A stretch of 64,000 bases of DNA from VAUL01 sp964603155 (GCA_964603155.1 CAZRTZ010000002.1:57625-121624), one strand, 5' to 3'. Positions 14,596-23,998 are shown, numbered from the stretch's first letter. Notes: generated by a model from the letters alone, not told the origin. Program-made: numbers and translations.

Positions 14596-17500
14596 TCAAG
14601 GCAGTGAACTGCCGAATCCGCCAATCCGCCCCAATCCCGAGAGGGCGAAGCCGACCATGACCTCGTTTTCCGTCGGCCGGTCATCGACTGACGGGCGACT
14701 GCGCAAGGTCAGGAACAGGCTCCAGCACTGTTTGCGGTATTCGAGATTGACCAGGGTCTCGAGCGATTGGTCTTCCGTCAGATCATAGCGCTGCTTAACG
14801 CTGGCATAAACGGGGGCCAGAAGATCCGTGGTCAGGTTGAGGCCGATGTACTCTGACGGCTCAGTTGTCTCCACCCCCGGATATTTCTCCCAAACCGCCT
14901 CCTGTGCCGTCTTGTCGTAACTGTAATTGACCGACACACTGTTGCCGGCAGAAGGCGTATAACCGGCGCTGGCCGTGACTTTGGAAAAGCGTTGATCGCC
15001 GTACACCGGGATCCAGCTGTCTATGCTGAGGGAAGTTGCAGGAGTCGGATTGACCTTCAATTCGGCCCGCACACTGGAGAACGGCTCGGTATCGTTAAAG
15101 CTGTCACGGACACCATCGGCATTGTAGACGTGACACGGTTCCTCAACATCGTATGATTGCGAGAGCCGCAAGTTCAGAAACTCCCGATAAGAACGGTTGC
15201 CGTCTGCGTCTACCGTTCGCCCAGTCAACCGGTTGACCAGGGCGTAAATGATCAGGTTGTCGTCGTTGATCCGGTCGTAGGGATCGTAATAGGGCAGATT
15301 CTCCTGGTCGTAGTTGCCGACATAGCGATAAGTCACTTGCGGTTCGATACTATGCTGGATTCGGTCGAGGCTCCCCCAACCGGACACCTCGTAAACCCGT
15401 TGCAGCCGGGTTGAAAGAGTTGTCGCATACTCGGGGAGGAGATCCGACTCCTCGCCATCGACCCCGGTATAGTAACGGCCGTAGGCGGCGATTTCAGGAG
15501 TCAACTCGAACAGTTCTCCAATCTTGAATACATAGCTCAGCCCTTGCCGCAGCATAAAACGCTGACCTGATTCCTGTGCGGGCATTTGGGCGGTGGCAGG
15601 AGTTTCGTCCTCCCGCCAGAAATAGGTGGCATTCAATTGGGTCCGCGAATAAAGCGGATTCTCGTCCAGGCGGTAGAACGGCACGGTCAGGCCGAATTCC
15701 GGAAGCCTCTGCAAGGTGGTGTCGACCTTCAAATCTTCATCAAGATCGTTGATATAACGCCCAAAGGCCGTCAGGTTCAGCTTGTCCCAGTTGCGCTGCA
15801 AAAGGATCGTCGACACGGTCAGGTCGCGGGTGTACTGGTCGGCGGTATCGCCGAACTCTTCGAAGTACTTGATATTGTCAACGTATTCCACGTCGGCGGA
15901 GAGCCAGACCTTGCCGGGGAGCATGCCGCCATGCTGCCAGAAGAGCGAATAGCTGTCAGGCATATCGGTGTAGGTTGTCTGACCGGCAGAGTCGTTTTCG
16001 ATGGCGTTGTCGAAACCACTGATGTGGTACCACTTCGCCTCCCCGACAGAGTCGCTGCCCAAGGCATAGCGGAACTCCAGCCCCTTGCCGACGCCAATTT
16101 CTGAAAGGTAATCCAGATAAACCGTGGCATCGAGGTTGCGATCGATGACCTGGTACCACGCCAGCGACAGGAAGGTCCCCTTGCGGTCCGAGTAGCCGAA
16201 CCTCGGCATCAGGAAGCCGGATTCGCGTTCGGTCAGGACCGGGAAAACCATGTAAGGGAGATAAAAGACCGGCAGGTCGGCAAGTTCAAACCAGACGTCG
16301 CGCGCCACTGCGTAACGGCCCAAATCGACATTGACCTGTTCCGCGGTGAATTTCCAGGCCGGGTTCTCGCCATCGCAGGTGGTGAACGTACCCTCCTTGA
16401 CCTCGTAGGAGGACTGATCGAGCCTCTCGATCTCCTTGCCGACCAAGTGGAAGTTGTTCCCCTTGAAGAAGATTCTGCCGTCAGTGACCCGGCCGCGCTG
16501 ATTGCCAAAATTGGCCCGGGCACTGCTCCCCTGCAGCGTGCCCTCGGGATCGCTCATGGTCACGGCACCGGTGGCCACGGCGTCCTGCGTCGCTGCCTGC
16601 CACAAGAGGTTGTCGGCGGCCAGCCGCGCACCGTCCTGCTCGACCACCACCGCGCCAGAAGCCCGATAGAGGTCGCCGTTCTGGTCGTAGTCAACCTGCC
16701 CGGCCTGAAGTTTCACCCGATCCTGGCTGATCACGACATTGCCGCCGGCCCGGTAAAGATTCTGCCCCCAGTCATAATCGAGGCGATCGGCGAGCAAATT
16801 CACCGGCGCCTGATCTTTCCCCTCCATTTTTACAGAGGGAGGGACCGGAGGGGGCGCTTGACCGCCCTCGGCTGCGGCCGCGGCGGACAAGGTTCCGGGC
16901 GAGACGATCGTTGACTGGACTGGCTCAGCGACCGGAGCCGGCTCGACACCAGGAATTGACGCGGAGACAGGTTTTGCACCCATGCCAACTGAAACCGGCG
17001 AGGCACTGAAAGCCGAGGGAGGTGGGTCGGGACTGACGATGGGCTGCGCCTCCAGAAGCCCAGAGTCTGTTGCCGGTGCAGGCACCTGAGTATAGGCAAC
17101 ATTCGCTTTCACAGGATCTGACATTGCCGGCGTCGCCTGATTCCGCCCTCTGGCAAGCTCCCCTGCCGGCACAAAGCGGGTTATGCCGAGGCTGGTCAGC
17201 AGTTGCATCTCGGAGTCGTTCGACCCCATGCTCATCAAGGCTTCATGCAGTTGCTTGCGCGCGCTGTCGTCCAGTCCTTGCCGCATGACCAGTCGTCTGG
17301 CAACCACGGCATCCTGGAGGGTTTCCGTAGATGCCACCGGCAGCAGTTCACCAGCCGGCACGTTTTTGAGAAAATCCTCGCTGAACCAGCCGCAATCGAC
17401 CTCGCGGAAGGAACTCATCCATCGGCGCAGATCCTCTTGCGAAGCCAGCATTCGCAACCGGACCGGAGACCCGAGCCGGCGCGCCAACTGCTCGGCGAAG

Positions 17501-17649
17501 AGCTGTGCTCCTGCAGGTTCATCGAACGGTCCGGGAGCTTGCTCCGCCACACCGAGCGTCAAAGGCACACCCGCCCGTACTGGCATGGGATACCCCAACC
17601 AGAAGGCGAGCAGCAGCAAGACCGTGAACCTCGAAAAGCGCATGATCAT
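14596..17649 (-). CDS. lptD: LPS-assembly protein LptD with an N-terminal PhnD-like domain
   Basis: Outer-membrane beta-barrel that inserts lipopolysaccharide. The 1,017-aa protein is far longer than E. coli LptD (784 aa). Order: signal peptide (1-26); a compact PhnD-like periplasmic-binding segment (about 28-165, ending MQLLTSLGITRFVPAGE); a Pro/Ala/Ser-rich linker (170-280); an OstA/LptA-like domain with repeated LYRAGGNV/LYRASGAV units (286-430); and the LptD barrel (435-1017). Several cysteines lie in the barrel part (for example TTCDGE, EEPCHVY, KQCWSL). It overlaps the folC stop by 4 nt, so it belongs to the accD-folC unit. A start at the second ATG (17643) is possible. Confidence 0.9.
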   Translation of the reverse strand: MIMRFSRFTVLLLLAFWLGYPMPVRAGVPLTLGVAEQAPGPFDEPAGAQLFAEQLARRLGSPVRLRMLASQEDLRRWMSSFREVDCGWFSEDFLKNVPAGELLPVASTETLQDAVVARRLVMRQGLDDSARKQLHEALMSMGSNDSEMQLLTSLGITRFVPAGELARGRNQATPAMSDPVKANVAYTQVPAPATDSGLLEAQPIVSPDPPPSAFSASPVSVGMGAKPVSASIPGVEPAPVAEPVQSTIVSPGTLSAAAAAEGGQAPPPVPPSVKMEGKDQAPVNLLADRLDYDWGQNLYRAGGNVVISQDRVKLQAGQVDYDQNGDLYRASGAVVVEQDGARLAADNLLWQAATQDAVATGAVTMSDPEGTLQGSSARANFGNQRGRVTDGRIFFKGNNFHLVGKEIERLDQSSYEVKEGTFTTCDGENPAWKFTAEQVNVDLGRYAVARDVWFELADLPVFYLPYMVFPVLTERESGFLMPRFGYSDRKGTFLSLAWYQVIDRNLDATVYLDYLSEIGVGKGLEFRYALGSDSVGEAKWYHISGFDNAIENDSAGQTTYTDMPDSYSLFWQHGGMLPGKVWLSADVEYVDNIKYFEEFGDTADQYTRDLTVSTILLQRNWDKLNLTAFGRYINDLDEDLKVDTTLQRLPEFGLTVPFYRLDENPLYSRTQLNATYFWREDETPATAQMPAQESGQRFMLRQGLSYVFKIGELFELTPEIAAYGRYYTGVDGEESDLLPEYATTLSTRLQRVYEVSGWGSLDRIQHSIEPQVTYRYVGNYDQENLPYYDPYDRINDDNLIIYALVNRLTGRTVDADGNRSYREFLNLRLSQSYDVEEPCHVYNADGVRDSFNDTEPFSSVRAELKVNPTPATSLSIDSWIPVYGDQRFSKVTASAGYTPSAGNSVSVNYSYDKTAQEAVWEKYPGVETTEPSEYIGLNLTTDLLAPVYASVKQRYDLTEDQSLETLVNLEYRKQCWSLFLTLRSRPSVDDRPTENEVMVGFALSGLGRIGGFGSSLP

Positions 17650-18959
17650 CGTCCCGAACTGGCAGATTTCGTGCCGCCACCCACATAAAGCGATGGCTGG
17701 ACTTGTCCTTCGAGCAGCAAGCTGCGTACGGCAGCGACAAGATAGAGAGATCCCGCCACCACCACGATCTCGTCTTCGCGGCTTGCCGCTAATGCACCGG
17801 CAAGAGCCGCCTCCGGCACAGCATATGTGGAGGCAGGCACCCCCCGCGACTCCGCCCAGGCCGATAGCTTCTCTGGCGGAACCGTGGTCACCCCCGGCAC
17901 CGGCGTGACGTGCAGAGTCTTGACAACGGCAAGCAGCGGCCCAAGAACCTCTTCCGGCGTGCGCTGGCCGCTCAGACCGGCCAGAAGGTGCACCGGGCCG
18001 ATGCCCCGTGACCGCAGGTATGTCGCCAGAGCCGACGCACCGAGCCGGTTGTGCGCCCCGTCGATCAGCACCCGGGGCGGGTCACCGAACCATTCCAGAC
18101 GCCCGGGCCAGAGGGCGGCGGCACCGGCCCGGCGAATCGCTTCATCCGGAAGTGTCATCCCCTGTTGGCGCAGCAGCAAGGCAGCAGCTATCGCCTGGGC
18201 AAAATTCCCCAGCTGGTGTTCCCCCTGCAGGACACAGATCAACTCATCCAAAACCGATCCCGGTGCACGAAACCGCATCCGCGCATGGTTTCCATCCCAG
18301 TGATAATCGCGTCCGGCCTGCCACAGCTCGGCCCCGAGACGGGACGCGGTAGCGGCTAAAACCTCATCCGCTTCCGGCAACTGGCCGGCACTGACCACCG
18401 GCACACCGGACTTGATGATCCCGGCCTTCTCCGCGGCAATCGCGGCAAGAGTCTCCCCCAAGTGCTCCTGGTGATCGAGCCCCACCGGGGTGATGCAGCA
18501 CAGCTTCGGCCGGACCACATTGGTGGCATCAAGCCGGCCACCCATCCCGGTTTCGATGACCGCAATATCGACACCGAGACGGCGAAAAGCCAGCAGCGCC
18601 AGCGCCGTGGCCGCTTCAAAAAACGTCACCGGAATGCCGGCTGCGGCCCGCCGCACCTCTTCAAGAAGCTCCGCCAGCTCCAGTTCGGGCAGCGGATCGC
18701 CATTGATACGGATGCGCTCGTTGAAATCATGCAGATGCGGAGAGGTATACAGGCCGACACGATAACCGGAGTGCCGGCAAATCTCGCTCAGCAGCAGGCT
18801 CACGGAGCCTTTGCCGTTGGTGCCGGCAACATGGACACAAGTCAAACCGTGATGCGGATTGCCCAGCCTGGACAGCAGTCCCTCAATATTGTGCAGCCCC
18901 AGCTTTATGCCGAAAGGCTGCAGGGCGAAGAGCCACTCGAGACCTGTCGACCTCTCCAC
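17646..18959 (-). CDS. folC: Folylpolyglutamate synthase / dihydrofolate synthase
   Basis: Mur-ligase-like ATP-dependent enzyme that adds glutamate to dihydropteroate and to folates. The 437-aa protein shows the P-loop VAGTNGKGSVS near residue 45, the VIETGMGGRLDATN block, the ITPVGLDHQEHLG block and a C-terminal FDxxHN-like IDGAHN motif. Start is GTG at 18959, two nt past the accD stop. It sits between accD and lptD, the usual accD-folC order. Confidence 0.96.
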   Translation of the reverse strand: MERSTGLEWLFALQPFGIKLGLHNIEGLLSRLGNPHHGLTCVHVAGTNGKGSVSLLLSEICRHSGYRVGLYTSPHLHDFNERIRINGDPLPELELAELLEEVRRAAAGIPVTFFEAATALALLAFRRLGVDIAVIETGMGGRLDATNVVRPKLCCITPVGLDHQEHLGETLAAIAAEKAGIIKSGVPVVSAGQLPEADEVLAATASRLGAELWQAGRDYHWDGNHARMRFRAPGSVLDELICVLQGEHQLGNFAQAIAAALLLRQQGMTLPDEAIRRAGAAALWPGRLEWFGDPPRVLIDGAHNRLGASALATYLRSRGIGPVHLLAGLSGQRTPEEVLGPLLAVVKTLHVTPVPGVTTVPPEKLSAWAESRGVPASTYAVPEAALAGALAASREDEIVVVAGSLYLVAAVRSLLLEGQVQPSLYVGGGTKSASSGR

Positions 18960-18961
18960 GT

Positions 18962-19834
18962 TCAGGGGGCTGAAGGCGGTGCCGGCTGCCGGGTCATGAT
19001 CCTTAAAATCTGCGCCAGTCGCGCCTTCATCTCGCAGCGCGGCACAATCATGTCGACCATGCCGTGCTCGAGCAGGTATTCGGAGCGCTGGAAGCCTTCC
19101 GGCAGTTTCTGGCGGATGGTCTGCTCGATAACCCGCGGCCCGGCAAAGCCGATCAGGGCCTTGGGTTCGGCAATATTCAGGTCGCCAAGCATGGCGAAAC
19201 TGGCGGTAACCCCGCCGGTCGTCGGATCCGTAAGGATCGACAGAAACGGGATGCCAGCCTTTTTCAGCTTGGCCAGGGCCGCGCTGCTTTTGGCCATCTG
19301 CATCAGGGAAAGGATGCTCTCCTGCATGCGCGCCCCGCCGGAGGAAGAGAAGACCAGCACCGGGCGGCGCTGTTCGAGGCCGAGTTCGATGGCGCGGGTC
19401 ACCTTCTCGCCTACCACCGACCCCATACTGCCGCCGAGGAAGCCGAAATCGAAGACGGCCACAACGACCGGCAAGCCCTCGATCTCCCCGGTCCCGGTAA
19501 TCAGGGCATCGCCGCCGCCACTTTTGGCAACGGCCACCTTGATGCGGTCGCTGTACTTCTTTGAGTCCTTGAATTTAAGGAAATCGACCGAGACCATCTG
19601 CGGATCGGTTTCCGCGAAAGTCCCGTCATCCAAGACCAGTTCAATCCGCTCCCGCGCACTGATCCGGAAATGACAATCGCATTTCGGACAGACGTTGAGG
19701 TTGCGCTCAATGTCTTTGGTATAAATGGTCTCTTCGCAGTTCTTGCATTTGGTCCAGAGACCCTCAGGAATCTGGACTTTCTTCGCATCGGCAGGTGCTG
19801 CAATCGGCGCTTTTGATTTTCTGAACCAGGCCAT
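18962..19834 (-). CDS. accD: Acetyl-CoA carboxylase carboxyltransferase subunit beta
   Basis: Transfers the carboxyl group from biotin to acetyl-CoA in fatty acid synthesis, together with AccA (not in this window). The 290-aa protein starts MAWFRKSKAP, has a zinc ribbon (Cys30, 33, 49, 52) and a crotonase-fold carboxyltransferase domain with the FSSSGGARMQE and DPTTGGVTASF motifs. The ATG at 19834 has GAGGT 7 nt upstream; extending to 19900 would add 22 residues not seen in the family. It follows trpA after 16 nt. Confidence 0.97.
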   Translation of the reverse strand: MAWFRKSKAPIAAPADAKKVQIPEGLWTKCKNCEETIYTKDIERNLNVCPKCDCHFRISARERIELVLDDGTFAETDPQMVSVDFLKFKDSKKYSDRIKVAVAKSGGGDALITGTGEIEGLPVVVAVFDFGFLGGSMGSVVGEKVTRAIELGLEQRRPVLVFSSSGGARMQESILSLMQMAKSSAALAKLKKAGIPFLSILTDPTTGGVTASFAMLGDLNIAEPKALIGFAGPRVIEQTIRQKLPEGFQRSEYLLEHGMVDMIVPRCEMKARLAQILRIMTRQPAPPSAP

Positions 19835-19850
19835 TTTTAAACCTCGCAGG

Positions 19851-20663
19851 TCAATGGGAAACTTCCGCGGCACACACCCCTGACTTGAGTGCGGCCACAA
19901 ACCGCTTCACTTCATCAAGCAATTCGGGGGATCGTCCGTATTGCTCGACCACTTTCACCAACGCACTGCCAACGACCACCGCATCTGCAAAGGCAGCAAC
20001 AGCCCGGGCATCCTCAGGACTGTTCACCCCGAAACCGACCGCCACCGGCACCGGGCAGTACCGACGCACGAGCGCCACACTGTCGGCAATCGCCGCAGCG
20101 TCGACCTTTTGCGTACCGGTCACACCGGTCATCGACACATAGTAGAGAAAGCCCTCCGCACCTCCGGCCAGCCGTTGCATCCGGTCAGGCGGGGTGGTCG
20201 GCGCCAGCAGGGTAATCTGATCTATGCCGGCGGCCTTGAGATGGGGGTGCAGCTCGCCGGTTTCCTCGGGCGGGAGATCGACCAGCAACAGGCCATCGAC
20301 CCCGGCGCTGGCGGCATCGCGGGCAAAGGCAGCACCTCCGTAACGAAACACCGGGTTGTAGTAACCCATGAGGATGATCGGCACGTTGCTGTGTCGCCGC
20401 ACCCTTGCGACCAGCTCCAGTACGCCGTTCAGGGTTGTCCCGGCAGCCAGTGCCCTTTCTGACGCGGCCTGTATGGTCGGCCCATCCGCCATCGGGTCGG
20501 AGAAAGGGAAACCGATTTCGATCAGGTCGACGCCGGCTTCGATCAAGGCATGCACCACCCGTTCGCTGGTTGCCAGGTCGGGGTCACCGGCCGTGAGAAA
20601 GGTGATCAGCGCCTTGGCGTTGCGCTGGCGCAGGGCATCAAAGGTCTGGGCGATACGCGACAT
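19851..20663 (-). CDS. trpA: Tryptophan synthase alpha chain
   Basis: Cleaves indole-3-glycerol phosphate to indole and glyceraldehyde-3-phosphate. The 270-aa TIM barrel contains LIEIGFPFSDPMADGPTIQ with both catalytic acids (Glu and Asp) and a VAVGFGVNSPEDA phosphate-binding region. The ATG at 20663 (MSRIAQTFDAL) is the family start; an upstream ATG at 20741 would add 26 unrelated residues. It is separated from the other trp genes by rhlB. Confidence 0.97.
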   Translation of the reverse strand: MSRIAQTFDALRQRNAKALITFLTAGDPDLATSERVVHALIEAGVDLIEIGFPFSDPMADGPTIQAASERALAAGTTLNGVLELVARVRRHSNVPIILMGYYNPVFRYGGAAFARDAASAGVDGLLLVDLPPEETGELHPHLKAAGIDQITLLAPTTPPDRMQRLAGGAEGFLYYVSMTGVTGTQKVDAAAIADSVALVRRYCPVPVAVGFGVNSPEDARAVAAFADAVVVGSALVKVVEQYGRSPELLDEVKRFVAALKSGVCAAEVSH

Positions 20664-20747
20664 GGGTCGAATGGCTTCTCGCAAGTAGTCGGATAGTAAA
20701 ATTTGACCGGAGCGATTGCAACGCTTTTCTCGCCCGGGCAAAGGGCT

Positions 20748-22031
20748 TCAGGAGGGGCTGCCCGAGGGGCGTCCCACCTCCTCCTTGCCACGCCGTTGAT
20801 GGCTGCGCCGACGCCGGCGTTTCCCTTCGGCGGGAGCGGCTTTTTCCGGCACCGGCGCCTTGCGTTTGTGAGGCGTACGCCGGTAGTCCCAGATAAAATC
20901 CTCGTCACCGGGAAACTCGCTGGGGATCTTGCAGCCAATGTACTCTTCGATCTCGGGAAGATGAAAAACCAGATCCTCATCGGCCAGGGAGATGGCTTTC
21001 CCCGTGGCTCCGGCACGGGCGGTGCGGCCGATACGATGCACGTAATCCTCGGCGTCCTGGGGGAGGTCGTAGTTGATCACGTGAGTGACATCGTCGATAT
21101 GCAGACCGCGTGAGGCAACGTCGGTCGCCACCAGGAAGTGGAGGCGGTCATTCTTGAAATCGTCGATCAGGCGCAGCCGTTTGCGCTGGTCGATGTCGCC
21201 AGAGATCACGGCGGCCTTGCAGTCGTTGGCATTGAGCCGCTCGGCCAGATGCTCGGCCTCTTTCTTGGTATTGACGAACAGCATCACCCGCGTCATCCCC
21301 GGCTCACGGCGCAGCAACCCCATCAGGAAGGGGAATTTCTCGCGGCGCGACACATGGTAGAGAATCTGATCGACCCGTTCGGCCGTCACCTGCTCGGGGG
21401 CGATCTTGACCCGCTCGGCAAGGTTCATGAATTCGTAGGCGAGTTCCATCACGCGCGGTGACAGTGTCGCGGAAAAGAGCATGGTCTGGCGCTTGTCGAA
21501 GGGAGGGAGTTGGCGCAGGATGTAGCGCAGGTCTTTGATGAAGCCCATGTCGAACATGCGGTCGGCCTCGTCGATGACCACCATCTCGACCTGGCGCATG
21601 CTGAAGACTTTTTGCTTGTAGTAATCGATCAATCGACCTGGCGTGGCGACGATGACATCGACGCCGTTGCGCAACGCCTGGCGCTGCTTGTCGTAGTCGA
21701 TGCCGCCGAAAATCGCCTGGACCTTGAACGGGCAGTGCGCGCCAAGCCCTTCGGCGTCTTTGCAGATTTGCGCCACCAACTCCCGGGTCGGGGCCAGAAT
21801 CAGGGCCCGCGGCTGTTCCCCGGTCGGCTTCGGGTCAGCCAGCATCCGGCTGAACAGCGAGATCAGGAAAGCCGCGGTCTTGCCGGTGCCGGTCTGGGCC
21901 TGTGCGGCCACATCCTTGCCGGCCAGGGCCAGCGGGATCGACTCCTCCTGGACCGGCGTCAGATCGGTGAAGCCAACCGCCTCGATGCCACGCATGACCT
22001 CGGCGGGGATGTTCAGTTCGGTGAATTTCAT
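20748..22031 (-). CDS. rhlB: DEAD-box RNA helicase, RhlB-like
   Basis: ATP-dependent RNA helicase. The 427-aa protein has all family motifs: TPVQEESIPLAL (Q motif), AQTGTGKT, PTRELVAQ, TPGRLIDYYK, VIDEADRMFDMGFIKDLRYI, SATLS, ATDVASRGLHI and HRIGRTARAG, plus a basic C-terminal tail (KRRRRRSHQRRGK) that may bind RNA or a partner. The DRMFDMGFIKD, LFSATLSPRVMELA and YIGCKIP stretches resemble E. coli RhlB more than RhlE, but the assignment is from memory. It sits within the trp gene string, 84 nt before trpA. AAAGGA precedes the ATG. Confidence 0.85.
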   Translation of the reverse strand: MKFTELNIPAEVMRGIEAVGFTDLTPVQEESIPLALAGKDVAAQAQTGTGKTAAFLISLFSRMLADPKPTGEQPRALILAPTRELVAQICKDAEGLGAHCPFKVQAIFGGIDYDKQRQALRNGVDVIVATPGRLIDYYKQKVFSMRQVEMVVIDEADRMFDMGFIKDLRYILRQLPPFDKRQTMLFSATLSPRVMELAYEFMNLAERVKIAPEQVTAERVDQILYHVSRREKFPFLMGLLRREPGMTRVMLFVNTKKEAEHLAERLNANDCKAAVISGDIDQRKRLRLIDDFKNDRLHFLVATDVASRGLHIDDVTHVINYDLPQDAEDYVHRIGRTARAGATGKAISLADEDLVFHLPEIEEYIGCKIPSEFPGDEDFIWDYRRTPHKRKAPVPEKAAPAEGKRRRRRSHQRRGKEEVGRPSGSPS

Positions 22032-22054
22032 TGAGTCCTTTCGGGATGTTTTCG

Positions 22055-22175
22055 CGGCTGCTCAAAAATGTCCAGGTGCAAGGCGCCCGCGGTCCGCGGC
22101 GCGAGGCGTACCCTTCGGTACGCCGCAGCAACAAGGACAAGGGCAACGCCGCAGATGGGCGTTTTTCAGCAGCCG
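22055..22175. repeat. 121-bp palindromic intergenic element between trpB and rhlB
   Basis: The ends are inverted: CGGCTGCTCAAAAATGTCCA at the left (22055-22074) and, read from the right end, CGGCTGCTGAAAAACGCCCA. The similarity continues inward through a GC-rich stretch to a central perfect 8-bp hairpin GGCGTACC-CTTC-GGTACGCC at 22105-22124. It fills the gap between trpB and rhlB almost exactly, with no gene inside. The design resembles a MITE or REP-type palindromic repeat. I recall similar elements in Geobacter-like genomes but did not search. Confidence 0.8.
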
Positions 22176-22176
22176 G

Positions 22177-23370
22177 TTACAATTCGAATCCCATGGCTGA
22201 CGCCACGGTGTGAATGTCTTTATCGCCGCGCCCGGAAAGACACACCAGGATCGCCTGGTCGCGACCCATCTGCGCCGCGGTCCTGATCGCCTGGGCCACA
22301 GCGTGAGCGCTCTCGAGGGCCGGCATGATCCCCTCGAGTTCGGTCAGTAGGCGAAAAGCCTTGAGTGCCTCATCATCGGTAACCGACACGTACTCGGCCC
22401 GGCCGATCTCGTGCAGCCAGGCATGCTCCGGCCCGACTCCGGGATAATCGAGGCCGGCGGAAACCGAGTGGGCATGGGCAATCTGCCCGGCCGCATCCTG
22501 CAGCAGAAAGGTCTTGTTGCCGTGCAGTACGCCGATGCTGCCGGCGCCGATGCTCGCGGCATGCTTGCCAGTGGCCACCCCCAGCCCGGCGGCCTCGACC
22601 CCCATCATCCGCACCCCGGCATCGTTGATGAACGGGTGGAACAGCCCCATGGCGTTGGAACCGCCGCCGATGCAGGCCAGCAGCAGGTCGGGGAGACGCC
22701 CTTCGGCCTCAAGGAACTGGGCGCGCGCCTCGCGACCGATCACCGCCTGGAAATCGCGCACCAGCATCGGATAAGGATGAGGCCCGGCCACCGTGCCGAT
22801 GACGTAGAAGGTGTCACGCACGTGGGCCACCCAGTAGCGTAGCGCCTCGTTCATGGCATCCTTGAGCGTGGCCGTACCGCTGGTCACCGGGTGGACCCTG
22901 GCGCCGAGCAGTTTCATGCGAAAGACATTGAGCGCCTGGCGACGAATGTCCTCCTCGCCCATGAACACATCGCATTGCATGCCGAACAGGGCGGCAACCG
23001 TGGCCGTGGCGACACCGTGCTGGCCAGCACCGGTTTCGGCGATCACCTTGCTTTTCCCCATGCGCCGGGCCAGAAGCGCCTGACCGACGGTGTTGTTGAC
23101 CTTGTGAGCACCGGTATGGTTGAGATCCTCGCGCTTCAGGTAGATCTTCGCCCCCCCGGCATGCTCGGTCAGGCGCCGGGCCAGGTAAAGCGGGCTGGGC
23201 CGGCCGACGTATTCGCGCAGGTAGCTGTCAAACTCGCGGTGGAATTCAGGGTCGGCCTGAGCCTCGCGGTAGGCCTGTTCCAGTTCGAGCAGGGCCGGCA
23301 TCAGTGTTTCGGCGACATAGCGCCCGCCGAACTGGCCGAAGTGGCCTTTGGCATCAGGTTGTTGGGACAT
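22177..23370 (-). CDS. trpB: Tryptophan synthase beta chain (TrpB1 type)
   Basis: PLP enzyme that condenses indole and serine to tryptophan in complex with TrpA. The 397-aa protein has normal length and the PLP lysine in LNHTGAHKVNNT, the GGGSNAMG phosphate loop and the ETGAGQHG motif. The ATG at 23370 (MSQQPDAKGHFGQFGGRYV) with GGGAGG 8 nt upstream is the right start. It begins one base after the trpF stop. Confidence 0.97.
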   Translation of the reverse strand: MSQQPDAKGHFGQFGGRYVAETLMPALLELEQAYREAQADPEFHREFDSYLREYVGRPSPLYLARRLTEHAGGAKIYLKREDLNHTGAHKVNNTVGQALLARRMGKSKVIAETGAGQHGVATATVAALFGMQCDVFMGEEDIRRQALNVFRMKLLGARVHPVTSGTATLKDAMNEALRYWVAHVRDTFYVIGTVAGPHPYPMLVRDFQAVIGREARAQFLEAEGRLPDLLLACIGGGSNAMGLFHPFINDAGVRMMGVEAAGLGVATGKHAASIGAGSIGVLHGNKTFLLQDAAGQIAHAHSVSAGLDYPGVGPEHAWLHEIGRAEYVSVTDDEALKAFRLLTELEGIMPALESAHAVAQAIRTAAQMGRDQAILVCLSGRGDKDIHTVASAMGFEL

Positions 23371-23371
23371 A

Positions 23372-23986
23372 TCAGCAGGCCTCCCTGGCCTTGCGAATGA
23401 ATGCAGCCACCTTCTCCGGGTCTTTCTTCCCCGGTGCGCTCTCAACCCCGCTGGAGACGTCCACCGCATAAGGCCGCACCTGGCGAACCGCAGCGGCAAC
23501 GTTCGCGGGGGTCAACCCTCCGGCCAGGATCACCGGACGCTGCCGGGCCACTGCTGCCGCCAGTTCCCAATTGAAGCTCTGCCCGGTTCCACCGTAGCTC
23601 TCGGCAACCCAGGCATCGAGGAGCAGCGCCGCGACCCGAAACTGCTCATGGCCGGCAAGGGACTGCTCATCCCTGACCCGCACAGCCTTGATGACCCGGT
23701 ACGGCGGGAGATGGCAGGCTTGCGGAGCTTCATCGCCGTGCAACTGGATCACATCCAGGCCGCATCGGCTGGCGACAGCGACGATCTGCTCCGGCGCCTC
23801 GTTGACGAACAACCCGACACGGGTGACAAAGGGCGGCAGTTCCGCGCAAATCTCTTCTACCGTTTCCGGCGCGACACAGCGTGGGCTGTTGGCGTAAAAC
23901 ACGAAGCCCAGCGCATCCGCCCCGCAGTTAACGGCGTGGAGCGCATCCGCCCGGCAGGTGATGCCGCAGATCTTGACCCGGGTCAT
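23372..23986 (-). CDS. trpF: Phosphoribosylanthranilate isomerase
   Basis: Catalyses the Amadori rearrangement of PRA to CdRP in tryptophan synthesis. The 204-aa TIM barrel begins MTRVKICGIT with the catalytic Cys in KICGIT and has LQLHGDE-like IQLHGDEAPQ and the DVSSGVE phosphate site. ATG at 23986 is preferred over a GTG two codons upstream because GGGAG is well spaced. It lies between trpB2 and trpB. Confidence 0.96.
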   Translation of the reverse strand: MTRVKICGITCRADALHAVNCGADALGFVFYANSPRCVAPETVEEICAELPPFVTRVGLFVNEAPEQIVAVASRCGLDVIQLHGDEAPQACHLPPYRVIKAVRVRDEQSLAGHEQFRVAALLLDAWVAESYGGTGQSFNWELAAAVARQRPVILAGGLTPANVAAAVRQVRPYAVDVSSGVESAPGKKDPEKVAAFIRKAREAC

Positions 23987-23998
23987 CAGCACTCCCGG

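Noticed and set aside
18051..18359. Plus-strand frames inside folC
   Set aside because: They overlap a well-supported folC with clear motifs and have no recognisable domain.
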